64,000 bases of DNA from Sanguinoderma infundibulare. Lineage: Eukaryota; Basidiomycota; Agaricomycetes; Polyporales; Polyporaceae. The DNA is taken from contig JAVLRN010000002.1 in NCBI GenBank assembly GCA_032821775.1, positions 496,001-560,000 on the forward strand, read 5' to 3'. The notes beneath the pieces were generated by a model. The model searched no databases. It worked only from the letters and a program-made list of their open reading frames with translations, and had not been told where the DNA came from. Below, piece by piece: positions 48,079-60,785 of the stretch; the first letter of the stretch is position 1, and every line of letters starts with the position of its first letter. Position numbers and translations under genes: made by a program.

Positions 48079-48289
48079 GCTGTGCGAAGAAGACTGGTGA
48101 TGACCATGATGGACTGGTGAGGAGTCAGAACCTCGGTTGTGTACCTGTGAGCATGGCTGTTGACTGCGGCTTGAACAGAAGACGGTTGTGAATGAACATC
48201 GTATTACCCCTCGTGTTATACCACCCATGTTATAGAGCACGTATATTCGAACATTTCACAGAACACTCCTATGCTGCTGGCAACTTGTG

Positions 48290-49070
48290 TTAGGCCTACG
48301 CGACACATGACATGGCAAACTCTTGTCGGGTAATTCCCTGTTCGCCGAAAATCATGAAACGTTGGGCGGACGGCGGCGTGGAGGATTCAATCCTTGTAAC
48401 ATCCCCTGGAGCTGATCTTGCACTGGCTGGGATGTCGTAAACGCGACACTCAAACTCAAGGGGAGTCTGGTCGAGGGCCTCCAGAGTCCAGAGTGTATCT
48501 GAGACCATGAGGACCGGAGCAGAACCAAGGGCCATGCACTCGACTTGATTGCACTCAAGGGTGTCCAAGTTGGGAAGGGAGCAGAGCAGTCACACGAAAC
48601 CGCTGAAGGACCGGAACGTCGTGCGCATTGGTGGAGGGTAATTATCGTCGACAATGATACAGATCGGAGGAAAACGCGAGGATGTCGGAGAGGGATGTAT
48701 GGTCCATTGGTTGCGATGCTTTGGTTTACAGTTTGCTGTCCCCGTCAACCGATCCTATTACACGGATAACCAGAAGTTTCAGAAGCCCGTCTTCAAGAGT
48801 GGCGGGGAGCTGGACAGGAGCGTTGGCGGTCGTGTGCAGGGAGCGTTTAGTGATGATCACTTCGGACACATATTGTAACTGCAGAGATGGGGGCCAAGAT
48901 CAAGGACTATGGCAAGCCAACGGGTGGAGAGAGTCAGGGCGGAAAGAAGTACCCAGTTTAACAGTACTCTTTGTGCGCGAGGGGGCCAGCCTCGACCAAC
49001 GAGGGAGCAGTTACGAAGGGCTGCGGAGGACGGTATTTGGTGCCACATAAGATAGGACAAGTATATCTAC
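48290..49070 (-). pseudogene. F-box gene remnant
   Basis: Recognisable F-box pieces on the minus strand: SSAALRNCSLVGRGWPPRAQ (about 49036-48977), SLHTTANAPVQLPATLEDG further on, and LPNLDTLECNQVECMALGS near 48580-48520. The frame is interrupted by at least one in-frame stop (after GDSKL) and frame changes. It is a different F-box lineage from types 1 and 2. Confidence 0.6.
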
Positions 49071-49084
49071 GCATCAAGTGAGTG

Positions 49085-50718
49085 CTACAGGTCCTGCCCT
49101 CCGCCAGACATCTCAGTAATAATAGTACTGCAAGAAATTACGCCTCGATGGTTCGTGGTATAGCAGTCTTTCACCATTCTATCCTCCGATGACCTTGAAT
49201 CTAACCGTACGGACTGTGTTCTGTTAAGAAAAGTATTTCTGCCCTCTCTCCATGGCTGCAAGCCCGTATGCCTTTCGCGATGAAGTTCGATTGATGTCGC
49301 CGGTTGAAGATCCGGGCTGTTCAAGTTGTGGGATATGATCTCCTCTACTCGGGATTTCCCCAGAGCAAGGATGACAATGATGCACAAGGGATATATTGCC
49401 TGTGGAGTTGTATCCCTGTCAGACGTGTACGCCAGGAACGGTGGAGCATGGCTACTTACCACGATTGGACCAAATGCTCCAACGGAAAACCTATATGCCC
49501 CGTTAACGAATTGTATTGTTGCCTCACTAACCGAAGCGTCAGTTATTGATACGCCTATAGCTTGACAAATGACGACTGTGACCTATACAATTAATGTGGC
49601 ATTAGCAAATGAATTCGTGTGCATTATTCAGTCAAAGACGAGACTCGGACGCACCCAGAGGATGGAGAAGACTGTACCTGATTCGACGAGTATCGAAAGT
49701 GCCTTTAGTATGGCCCCGGATCCGCCCCCCAATCGTTGCTCTCCGAAGTACGTTCGAACCAACTTTCGGTGTTTCCTGTGAAAGAATATTGAGTACAGTT
49801 TAGCGTCTGCTAAATTTCGTTCCATACAAGGCCTTATATCCGATAAGAATGGTAGCAGAGAGGTTTGTAGCCAGGGAAAGGCCAGCAACAACAAGCCCAT
49901 GGATATTCCCAAAGCGTGGTTGAAGGGGCGTGATCAAGGAGATGGTGGCCACCTGGGCTGCCGCCATTGAGATGGACGCAAAGGCTTGGATACTTCAGTA
50001 TATGTCTCACTGGTCATCAATACAAGAGACTTACTGATTGTTGCAGCGAGAATCGTGGCACCGACGCCGTAAACAATCCTGTTCTTCCATACTGTACAGG
50101 CACGCCACCACACAATCCCATCACCGAGTATGACCTAGGAGCCACAATTAGGACGATGACACATACCGTGGGGCATTAAATCAAAGTATATACATTGAAG
50201 GCAAACATAGCTGTCATTATCCAAGACTGCTTGCTTACGAGAGAGGCTTGTCCGTCATAGTTGGGTGAGTACGAACTTGAAGTTGAGAAGGGCAACCCGG
50301 CAACCGCTTCGGCCAGAAAGTTTTGAAGGCTGACAGCATTCCAGAGGATGGAAGCCCAGTATGCAATGGTGGAAATGAAGAGCGCCATTGTGCTGGCCAG
50401 CAGGAATCTCTTGGTTGCTCTCGTAATTCCCTGTCGTCTGTGACCTATCAATTGAATGGAGAGTGCCAGCGAAGGAAAACAAAATTCAACTGACAACAAG
50501 GAGTATACAGAAATAATTGTGAGCACGGAAAGTGCACCTGTACATTGGTTTATCAAATCGCACGCCAAGCTATGAGTGCTCGCGAAGACGAACTCACCGA
50601 GAGAGAAGCTGGACAGTCCCACGATGGCGAGCGATCTTCTCAGAGTTGGTATGATATCCTCCACATCAACGACAGCTTGCCGGTTGCATTGAATGATAAG
50701 TGGAAGGTCGGTCATCAC
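49085..50718 (-). CDS. Second fungal seven-helix membrane protein
   Basis: A multi-exon gene of roughly 400 residues. Recognisable parts in order: an N-terminal helix region, RQGITRATKRFLLASTMALF with the following helix, NVILGDGIVWWRACTVWKNR, the two helices around TITFASISMAAAQVATISLI and GLVVAGLSLATNLSATILI, KHRKLVRTYFGEQ, then ILKALSILVESGTVFSILW, VTVVICQAIGVSI, and AIYPLCIIVILALGKSR followed by a hydrophilic tail of about 90 residues to a TAG at 49085. This is the architecture of the Agaricomycete seven-helix family with the usual YPxxIIxxxAL motif in helix 7. The start (50718 or 50715) is uncertain, as is an in-frame intron near 50600-50540. Only distantly related to 42618-44024. Confidence 0.75.
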
Positions 50719-51403
50719 CGTTGTGCCAAGCGGAATGGTGAGAGCAAGGGGAGGGGTTGGGGGGTTGTTGGTTCTACTACAGAGACAACGGGAGCCTGTC
50801 AGTATTTAAGAGTCCTCCAGACGCGATGCCAGCGTTTGCTTGGCCGTATATCAAACAACGTCCAATCGAGAACATTGGCATCTGTCAATTCATGCGCCAC
50901 TTCAGAACTGTATATTGTGAATCAGCATGCATAGTGCCAATTCCGGAGTCTGCGATCAAGTGGCGGTCACTGGATGACAAGGACTGCATCATCATCATGG
51001 AACAGAGATGGACTGGCAGATAATCAGAACGAGCAATGTGACGGGGCTGCGAAGTAGGAATGCGGATGCCAATTTTTGCAACAGGCGTAGTCGGTAAACG
51101 CTTGCCTCACTTACGGGGGTAAAAAGTGTAACGTTTTCCGTTCCGGCATGATGACAGCGTAGACAAAGACTCGGACCGGCGGTTTGAGACTCGTTGGTCA
51201 GCACAGATTCTCGATGGCGCTCGGAATGGAATAATTCCCTCGGATAGGTGTGATGATCACCTTCATCGGAGACCTGCTTTGCCTGAGCCTCAAGGAATCC
51301 ATTAGTGAAAACGCATCCCCCACAGCCGCATGCCATATCTCTCGCCGCGTACAATACAAGTTCATCGAACAAGCACCACGGTTACCCAACGCGTCGTAAC
51401 ATC
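50719..51403. other. Intergenic, no gene seen
   Basis: Between the start of the membrane protein gene and the 3' end of the ankyrin gene. No recognisable coding frame. Confidence 0.5.
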
Positions 51404-54400
51404 CTACAGCTTGTCTTCGTCGAAAAGCCCAAAGACGTTGTTTCTGTGCCACCTCGAAACCGCGCTGTGTTTCTTCACCTTCTCCTGCTCGTCCTCAACG
51501 TGCTCGGGCTCCAGGCCCTCCTCGTCTCCCCCATGGGCGCCGCTGTGCTGACCGTTCGAAGCCTTGTACACCGATCGGTCCAAGCTACCCTGGACGGAGC
51601 GATGGACGTCGATGAGGTGAATGAGCTCTCGCGCACCGCCTTTACTGCCAACGACACCAGCAATGTGCTCGAACGTCTTGATCGCGTCGCTACTCTCCCA
51701 GACGTCCCTCTTGAACTCAGCATCTGGATCCTCAGGCTCTGACGCGCTCTCCTTCGCCTGCGAATCAGCCTCCGCGCGCTTCTTCGCCTCGACCTCCTTC
51801 TTGTGCGCGAACGCAGCGAGGTCGTTCGCGAGCTTCGTGCCCTTCCGCAGCCGGCCGTTCTCGACAAGACGATCGAGGGTGTCCCTGAGTGCCTTCGCCT
51901 CGTCCACCGTGACAAAGCGCGGCGCCTTGTTCCGATTCAGGCCGTTGCTCATCGGCTGCATGTTCGGCAACGTGCCAGCGAAGCCGTTTCCGGTCACGGC
52001 TTGGAGCCAGTTGAACGTCGCGATCTCGAGCGGCGTGTTGCCGACGCCGTCTTCCATGCGGAACGCCTCCTCAGGGCCGGCACCGCCGACGAGGCGCACG
52101 ATGTCAGAGTTCTGCTTGCGAGTAGCGATGTGCAGAGGCGTACAGCCATTCAGGTCGCGGAGAAGGAATACAGGCGCCTTGACCTTGAGGAGAAGCTGCA
52201 CGGCTTTCAATCCCGACTTCTTGGCAGCGATATGGAGAGGCTGCCGCAAACGTTGTCAGTCTGGTAAGCTCAGGGGTGGAGCGAATACACTCACAGTGTT
52301 GAGCGCCTTCTTCGACTGTTGGATAAGCAATTGAGCCGAGACATCCTGAGGGAGCTTCTCGATGATGTGGCTGAGGAGCTTCAGGTAGGGCGTGGAGTTG
52401 TGCACAGCAAGGATGTGGAAGACATTCCACCTATGGCGTCCTTGTCAGCATGATACTGGAAAAAGCCTGTGTCATATTGGACGTACCCCCGAACATCTGT
52501 GCCGGTTGGCGAAACACCCTTGGACAAAAGGTAGTCGAACATCTCCGGCGAGCATCCCCAGTTCGCTGCGACGAGGATGTGATTGAAGCCGACGTAGTGG
52601 ATGCTGAAGGGGATAAACATCAGGAAACAAAACTGCACGACCGAGAGCACGCTCACCGAGCCATCAGGGCATCCTGCAGTTGCGCCGGTTGTATGTCGAT
52701 GACGGTTTTGAGAACCTCGAGCTTGTCGCCGATAACCGCCGCGGTGATGATCGACTCGTTGAGCGCGTTGCTGCTCCAGCCGAGCCGCTGCCCAATCTGG
52801 CCGTCGATGCGACGCAGGTACTGCGCCCTCTCGTCGCTGTGCGTCGACGCGTAGTAGCGGTACGCGGCCGAACCACGTTCGCTCGACAGGTAACGGACGC
52901 ACTCGACGGCGCCGAGGTATGCGGCCTTCCAGAGCAGAGGAAATTCGTGAGTCTCCTCCTTCATAGGTGCGTTGGGGTCTGCCTTCTGCGCGAGGTCCTT
53001 GCGTTTCTTGCCGTGGACGTTGAGTCCGAGATACGTCTTGGGCGGCGGCTTCTTCATCTTCGTTCCCTCGGAGGGTTCCTCGTCGTCGTGGGTCTCTTCC
53101 GGAAGATCGATGCCTCCGCCAGTGCGACGAATGACTTCATCGAGCATATTGGGACGATCGTAGCTCATAGCGCCATCCAGGACAAGCGTCGGGAGGTCGA
53201 GAGGCTTGGGGAGTGACCGGTAGAGGTCCGCGATCTGGACGAATGCCTCGAAGTCGTCCTGAATGACTGCCCGATACAATGCAAAGCTGTCGGCATGCGC
53301 CTTGGTCTTGGGGTCAAGGTAACGATGCGTAGCGGTAAGCAGCCTCTCGGGGGACACGTCGACCTGAACCTCCGAGGGACGTTGGGCGATGTCGATGAAG
53401 TTGATTTCTTTCGGCTCGTCCTCGTCCTCGTCCATGTCGTCGTCTTCGCAAGATCCAGCATCGGAGTCATCATCGTCTACATAGACATCACGTTAGAGAT
53501 ATAGCTGGAAGCGCTACAGAAAGAACGCGTGCTCACCCAACTTGACTTTGGAAACCTTGAATTTAGGGGGCTTGGCGTCCATCGGCTTGTACTGCGCGAC
53601 AGCAATGGCGAGCACCAGTCGCGCAGTTGCCCAGTGCCGATACTCCAGTGCGAGCGAGAGCGGAGTGACACCTGGGCCTGCGATCGGGGACACAGTGAGC
53701 ACGTACAAAGATAATATCGAAGTGGGAGACTTACACGACCCGCTGCCGAACAGGGCTGTGATCTGGATGAGCTCCTGGCCGTCCTTTCCCTTCTTAGGGA
53801 GACACAGCTCCTCGATCTTTGCGTTATCGCCCCTGCAGCACGCCTCGAACAGCTCCTCGTAGAGAGCGGTCTGGTGCGAGGGGACAGCAACCGACGACCA
53901 AGGACCCGACATCTTCGTGAAGCTCGGAGAGCCTGCGCTCTGCCGCAAGTTATAGGGGACGGTGCTCTGGTAGTAACCTTCGGGCTTGGAATCCTGATCC
54001 GGATACAGCTGCTTCCACGTCTTCGCGCCGCGCGATACCAGGGCCTTCTCGAGCTGGTTGACGTACTCGATCGAGCGCCGGAGGTTCGTCTCAGTCGCTT
54101 TCTTCGGCGAAGCGGTGTCGATTCCCCGGGCGGCGTCTTCTTCCTCCCTGATCTTCATGAGACGCGTTCCCAGCTCTCCCTTCCACCCGTCCATCTTCGC
54201 GAGCGTTTGGAACGTATCCCACTCTTCATCTGTCCGGTCCTTCTCTAGCGTGGCGAGATCCTTGATCCCCTGAGCAGCAATCGCGCGGACGGCGTCGAGC
54301 ATTGTTTGCCTACAGATGACATCGGTGTTCGCGCAGTAGGCATGTCGGATATAGAGGTTCACGTCCGCACCGAGCATGATGAGGAGCTCAGCAAGGTCGT

Positions 54401-57370
54401 TGCAGCTGGCTATCGCGCACTCCAACGGCCAATTCACGGATGCCTCCCATTTATTATCTGAGCTGAACCAGACGTTTTTCCTGGGAACACAAGATCGTGG
54501 CGGTCAGCATATGGTACCTCCGAATCGACATGATAGGCGTACTTGAGCTCACGCGCTCGGCTGACGTCCTCTTCCGTGAATGAAATCTTGGCACCGTACG
54601 CGAGGAGAATGGCGACCGTGGGCAGGTTGTGGTTAGCGAACGCAGAGACGATGGGGAACGTGGTCTGGCCATTGGACGACACAACCGGCGCGTCGATCAC
54701 CGCCTTCGCGTTGGGGTCGCTACTCAGGAATGCCTCAACGAGCTTCGGCCTGTTGGTGCAGACGATCTTGTGGAAGATGGTGAAGAGGTCGTCGTCCGCC
54801 TGCGAAGACGTTGCGCCGCCTGCGAAGAGCTTCTTGACGACCTCGCCAGCAACGGCGGCGTCTCTCGTGAGGGCAGTGAGGGTGAGAGGATGGAACGGAT
54901 TCGACCACCAACCGTCGAGCTTCGTCATGAGCGTCGCGTCAGCTCCCGCCGCGAGAAGCTCGTCAATGGTTCCGAGCGAACCAAAGACCACAGCGTATTG
55001 CAGAGGCGTGAAAGCATAATCCCAGTCGGGGACGTTGACATCGAAAACGTCCGGCTCGTCCTCCTCGTCTTCCGGGATCCCGCCGATGTCCGCCTTTGCC
55101 TCCGCCTTCGCTTTCTTCTCCCCGTCCTCCGACGACCAGTCGTCCTCACTGCTGTCCCGATCCTCGTCGCCATCTTCGTCTTCGTCTTCACCGTCGTCCT
55201 TTCCCTCATCTCCACCCTCATCGTCGTCCACGTCCATCTTGTCGTCCTTCTTCTCCACCTCCGCCTTCTTCACCGCCTCTTCTTCCTCGGCCTTCTCCTT
55301 ATTCACCGCGCTGCGCTCGAGCAGCTTCCGCACGACTACAGGTAGATCGAGCTGCGCAGCGAGATGCAGCGCGGTCCGGCCGTCCACGATGCGCGCGGTC
55401 ATGCGCGCACCCGCATCGATGAGGTCGCAAGCAATGTCGACCGCCTTGGCGAGGATCGCGATTTGGAGCGGGGTCCGGCCGACGTGGTCTCGGCGGTCGA
55501 CGTCGAATCCATCCTCCGAGATGATCTTGGCGACGGTCGCACGGTCTTCGTTGACGATCGCCCTGAACAGCTTCTCGGTAGGGCCCATGTATGCCTGCTC
55601 GGCCCACTCGCCCTCGTCGATGGGGTTGAAGCTGCCGGAGATGCTCTGTCGACCGGGGTCCTCTTGCATGAACCTGGGAGGTTACGTGTCATCGAACAGC
55701 TCGGATATGTGTGGTCGTCGAATAGAAACGTACTGCACTCGTCCTCGGACGTATGACTCATCCTCCTTCTCTCGCAGATCCTTTTCCTCGTCGTCCTTCG
55801 GTTCGGAGCAGTACTAAGCGGCAAGCATAAACATTAGTCGTACTTCAGCGTAGGTATTGTTCCCTTGACCTACCTCGCAACAGTCCTCAAGACACTCCGT
55901 GAGTGTCCCGAAGAAGGCCGGATGACGATGCAAACGACGATCCTTGTTCTTCGGGTTGTACGGCGCTGCAACGGTGTCAGATATGCGATCCATCAGGACC
56001 CGGTAATGTCCTCACAGTTCATCCCAAGGTCCTACCAGTGTAATCAATCAGTCTACGCTCGAAACAAATTGATACGAAACACACTCACGGTCTGGTACAC
56101 AAGCTTATCGATACGACGCGCATCCCACCCAGGCCCGTAGGGAATGTGGAGCGACTGGACGTCGTAGTCGTTCATCTCCAGCCCGCCGATGTCGATGTTC
56201 GCCTTGAGGTCACCCTTGAGCTTCTTCTTCCGACGGCTGTAGTCGACGTCCGCATCCGGGCGTGTGCGCAGCTTGCGGCGGTCGACCAGATAGCGCTGCC
56301 TGGCGTCCGCGTCTACAAGTCGCTCCAAGACGAGCAGACGAGCGAGCCCTTGAACGCGCTGGATGGATCGCTCGAAAATCTAAAGTCGAACGGCCATGAT
56401 CAGCCTTAGCCAATGAGACAACAAGTCCAACGCAACGGCGACGCACCGTCGGGTCGACATCCTCGCGTCTCAACGTCGGCACGTACACCTCAAAGTCGCG
56501 CATCGAGTACTTTGTCAGCCGGACTTCGTACGACGGCGACCGGCGCGTCATGTCCACCGTGTTCGCCTGGCGCATCATCGCGACGACCGCGCGCGGGTTC
56601 GCCCACACCCGCTCCCCGTCGAACGCGCAGCACGGCGCGTCGACGTCGAACCCCGCCAGGATCTCCGCCGGCGAGCTGTAGAGGCGCAGGACGATCTGCA
56701 CCGAGCGGTACGGGTACTGCGAATGGATCGAGACCGTGTGCTTCGTGCGCACGCAGGTGACGTCCCACGGCACCGAGTCGCGCACGGCCTCGAAGATGGC
56801 CTGCATCTTGACCTCGGCCTGCTCCGGCGTGAGGCCGTAGAGGAAGAGGTCGACGTCGGACGTCGGGAACGCGTTGTTGTGGAAGTACTTGCGCATAGCG
56901 CGCTTCGACACCTTGGCGGTCTCGGGGAGTGGCGCAAGACATGCCTGGACAGAGCCGCCGGCTGCGACGACGTTAGACCAGTCGGTGAGCTGCGAAAGGG
57001 AGCCTTCGGTGAAGATCGCCCAGTTCTTCTTGAACTCCTCGAGGCTGGCCACCATCGAGGGCTCACCGTCCTTGCGGCGGCGCTCTGCCGACAGCGGGAG
57101 GATGTGGTGGGCGTTCAGGTCGGTCTCGTCTGTTACGACGCGGGCGCGAGTCTTGCGGATGTCGTCCGGGGCGTTGAACACGTCGACGAGGCCGACGTGC
57201 AAATCGCGGAGGCGGGGGTTGCTCTTGTCCGTCGCCCAGAGCTTGCGGAGCTCGGCCTCATCCTCGAGCGATGGCTGGAGAGTTTGAGACAACACGTCCG
57301 TCGCAGCAGATCCTGGAGGCAGTTTCGCGATACGAGCAAGGAATGCTTGAGCTTCTGGGTTTTGCTGCAT
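51404..57370 (-). CDS. Large ankyrin-repeat protein with N-terminal nucleotidyltransferase-like segment
   Basis: Twelve exons: 57370-56447, 56379-56089, a 16-nt microexon 56031-56016, 55965-55874, 55813-55734, 55673-54543, 54480-53735, 53677-53537, 53476-52657, 52603-52487, 52430-52295, 52240-51404; the phases close exactly, giving 1776 residues. The N-terminal part has AAGGSV (136-141) and SDVDLFLYGL (171-180), a G-G-S and D-x-D arrangement like the Pol-beta-type nucleotidyltransferase fold. A cysteine-containing EDCCEYC link follows, then ankyrin repeats (GRTPLQIAI, GRTALHLAAQLDLP, FTPLQYAVVFGSLGTI, TPLHIAAKKS, GCTPLHIATRKQ) interrupted by a highly acidic, lysine-rich linker. Ankyrin proteins of this size are scaffolds; activity is unknown. 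The gene is complete with no breaks and looks single-copy and conserved. Confidence 0.92.
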
Positions 57371-57466
57371 GTCTACGATGCGGTTGGGGTGAAGAGATCG
57401 ACGGATGCGATTGGGAAACTGCCGTGTAGACAGTGATGGGGATGGTGGAGAAGCTCCAATATGGCC

Positions 57467-57472
57467 TTTATA
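57467..57472 (-). promoter_or_regulatory. TATA box (tataaa) of the ankyrin gene
   Basis: A catataaagg motif on the minus strand about 98 nt upstream of the ATG at 57370. It argues for that start rather than the in-frame ATG further upstream at 57547. Confidence 0.5.
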
Positions 57473-58263
57473 TGATCGGCCATATCCACTCGAGGTCGTT
57501 TGAGACGGCGACGTCGGGCCATCATCCATCAGGGACCGCGGTGGCACCCAGAACGTAAAAGGCTGTTCTACACGACGCGTGGCCGGCCGATCACGGGTAG
57601 CGTGAGTACAAATCTGGATAGGCGGAGAGCCTTATCGGGAAATTCCCGCCTGGACGCGACTGCGGCTGTGCCTCGTCGACGCCAATCACGGTCCAGGGCA
57701 CGCGCGCCGCCCATCCAATTGACTCGCCCGACGTATAGACAAGAGCGGCCAAGTCATGAATCGTCGGAGCCGCGGTATCCTGGCGCAGAGGCCGGTGACT
57801 ATGGAGGTTACACGCCGCCGCCCTCTCCCAACATTGTCATGACTCTCGCACAATCTGTGCTGTCGGACGCCTCACCGAGAGGTCATGATACGGCGCCCAG
57901 AATCTATTCAACCGCGCTCAGACACGCTGGGGCTTCATGGACCTGACTCGATAGCGAGCCAGACCGAGCAACCATCAGTCCGCCACGCATCCGTCGTCAG
58001 CTGCTATTGAGCAAACAGCACAACTCAAAACGCACCACCTTCTCCGAGTCACCACCTGATCTCCCGGAGGCTCAGCACATATCAACAAGTTACGTATTCA
58101 ATATCATGGACGAACCAACAACATCCGGAACCCTCGCTACAATTATCCAATCGACTGCAAGCCAAGACTATCGTAGAGATGCACTACTAGATCATACCAT
58201 ACATAATAATCCGTCCAAAATATCCACGTCCACTGGCCATGGTCCGCCGCTCGCGAGTCACAA
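57473..58263. other. Intergenic, no gene seen
   Basis: Upstream of the ankyrin gene and downstream of the decarboxylase gene. An open frame at 57500-57946 (plus) has no similarity and overlaps the promoter. Confidence 0.5.
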
Positions 58264-60316
58264 TCACAGAATGGTGCACTTCGACGAAACGCTCCCCAAC
58301 GCGCCCCACTGGTCCTTCAACTTCGCCAATGCAGACGACTCCGTCTTCCTAACGTCCCCACCGCGAAGCACGTCCGCCGCGTTGAACCCGGCGGTCGGCA
58401 ACAGGCTGTGTCCGATGGAGTTACCGACCTTGAGGAGAGTCTCGATCGGCTCGTCCGAGTTTTTGATCAGGTCGTCGTCGAATCTACAATGAGAGCGCAG
58501 CCCATCAGGTTACATCACGCGTATAGGACGAAAAGAAGACGAACTGGATAAGACCCTTGGGGAAGAGCACGACGACAGTACTTCCGCCGTACGCGAAGTA
58601 TCCTAGCTCGTCACCACGCTTCACAGTTGCTCCCTTGCTCGCCGTCCAGACGATGCTCCCGACCTATGAAATCAATCGGACACCTTCAACCCACGTCCGT
58701 CATTGCGAGAAGAACGCTCCTACCAGCATCGCGCCGATGGCCACAAACGCGATAGGCGCGTTCGACTGCGAGTGCGTCATGTACAGAATTGAGCGCTTGT
58801 TGTCGGTGAAAACATCGAATCCCGACTCATTTACTGCCTGAGGATTTACTAAAGATACATGCATTCAGCGCGTATGAACTTTGAACTGGGACGGAAGTCG
58901 CATACCAGTGTAGTACTGCCCTGGAATATCAGTGACATCCCCGATGACGCCGTCGATAGGGCTGTGGAAACGGTGGTAGTCCTGAGGGGCCAATCTGAAA
59001 GCATACGTGACATGAGAGAGCGTCCAGGTGGTCGCATGAGAGCAAGATGGTTCGCACCGGAAAATAGCTACGCTTCCTCCCTCGAACATGCGCGCCTGGT
59101 CCGACCCTGGTTCCACGCCTAGCAGCGTAGCTATCGAGAACTGGTTTCCTTTGATCCTATTCCATATTGGGCAGTCAATTATATGCGTAGGACAGAGTAC
59201 AAGAGGAGCGTACCAAAACTGCCTTGCCGCCTCGACCGTCTGATAGACCGTCAGTCGAGAGTCTGCAGCACTACAGAACCCCAGTGAGTTATCCGCATCG
59301 TGAACCGATCGTGCGCCTGGTTTCAACTTCCTGGAATTGCGATCGTCAGCTTCTGCATATATACGTCTGAGCCAGATTCGGAATCCGATGCAACGTTCAA
59401 CCTTCCACCTTCTGCTTTCTCAGGTGCGCGGCAATAGTTACGGCCCAGCCCGACCGGCATTGGGTGTACGGCGTAAACGACGTACAAACAAACGCACTAT
59501 ATACCGAACGCAACGGAAGGTTCCGTTCAATTGTAGTTGAGCTACGAGTACTCACCGATAGAAGAAGTCGTTGAAGCACTTGTACTTCGTAATATCAGGC
59601 TGCTCCAGTTCGTCAACGCTGATAGAGTATGTCTGAATAAATGAGGGGATGGACTTGACGGACTCCGGCGAATCGTAGACTTGGCCTTGCTACTTGGACA
59701 TTCAGCCGGTGGTCCTCGAGTAATAGTGTATATGTGCGTACCCGGATCGAGAGGTCCTTCAGGATGGTCTCGACGGTGTGGTTGTGAAGCAGCTTGATCT
59801 GCGTACCGCCGTAGAACATCAAGTGCATGCCCAACCTACAAAATCCGGCATGCATATAGTTAGCCTGAGCCGACGAACACGCCGTCGGAGGCGAAGGGTA
59901 TGAATGCGGCCAGCTGGAGCCAAAGCGCCGTTCCGAAATGAAACGGCAGCCTTCTCCTCTCCCTCCTCCTCGTCTGGAGCAAGTGAAACCAAGAGACATG
60001 ACTACACTCACCTTGGGTAGATAGGCATACTCTCGAATATCTTCTCCCCTGTGCTCCGCACGATCACGAAGTTGCCGACATGGTACTGGTTCGCGAGCTT
60101 CTCGAGGCCCGGGATGAGCTTGTGGATGAGCGGAAAGCTCCACAGCTGGTGCATCGGCGCGTGTATCGACTTCTGCACATCCTCGTGCTCCTCCGCGTTG
60201 TCGATGAGTTTGTGGAGGGCATCGACGATATCCTTGTCCTGGGCGTCCGGGAGGTTGTCCGGGTGGATTTTCTCGATGGGCTTGGTTTGGGCGACCTCGG
60301 CGGGGATATGGGACAT
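58264..60316 (-). CDS. Phosphatidylserine decarboxylase proenzyme family protein
   Basis: Nine exons: 60316-60012, 59835-59742, 59689-59556, 59330-59214, 59156-59058, 58994-58906, 58848-58724, 58663-58545, 58483-58264; 433 residues. The proenzyme is cleaved autocatalytically to make a pyruvoyl cofactor; here the site is Gly323-Ser324 (MLVGSIVW). Conserved catalytic elements are Asp201 (SAADSR) and His257/His260 (DYHRFHSPIDG). Known members convert phosphatidylserine to phosphatidylethanolamine; relatives in fungi also decarboxylate amino acids. There is no mitochondrial presequence and no C2 domain, unlike the main yeast enzymes, so it is a short soluble-type member. The C-terminal extension ends in CTIL, a possible CaaX prenylation signal. 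Adjacent genes are co-directional but well separated. Confidence 0.9.
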
Positions 60317-60785
60317 GGCTAGGGAATGGTGGGGAGCGTATGGGAAGGAGCGGGAGCAGGACTGAAGGGGGAGCGAGCGAGCATGGTGGACGGAATTAGC
60401 ATCACTGTCGGCTGTGCCGCCATTGGATGCCTCTGACGTCGGTCTCCTAACCCTATTTGGCCTTCGCCTAATTTAGCGCGCCCCTGGTGTCTTACCACCT
60501 CCTTCAATTTCATCCGTTCTCCGTTCTCCAAGTTCGCAGCTCGGCTTTCTGCTCCCATTCGTCTCTCTCATCGGATGCGCTTCGAAGTTCGTAACGCTCG
60601 AGACTTCGGTGATTGTTAGGCTTTTATAGCAGAGTTTTAGACTTTCTCGTCACCGAGGATCGGTTGCGGCATTCCGTGGACCGTGGTGTGTTCCTGAGCT
60701 CGATATTCTGATCACGCTGTAACTGTAAGCAATCGGGTGCAGACAAACTCTACAAAACAAGCGCTTCCATATGATCGCACGCCCT
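60317..60785. other. Intergenic, no gene seen
   Basis: Short spacer between the 3' end of the glycosyltransferase gene and the start of the decarboxylase gene, both on the minus strand; it holds the decarboxylase promoter. Confidence 0.5.

Noticed and set aside
55035..55817. Long serine-rich open frames antisense to the ankyrin gene
   Set aside because: They mirror the Asp/Glu/Lys codons of the acidic linker on the real coding strand.
57500..57946. Plus-strand open frame upstream of the ankyrin gene
   Set aside because: No similarity, starts over the ankyrin promoter, arginine-rich composition typical of GC-rich noise.
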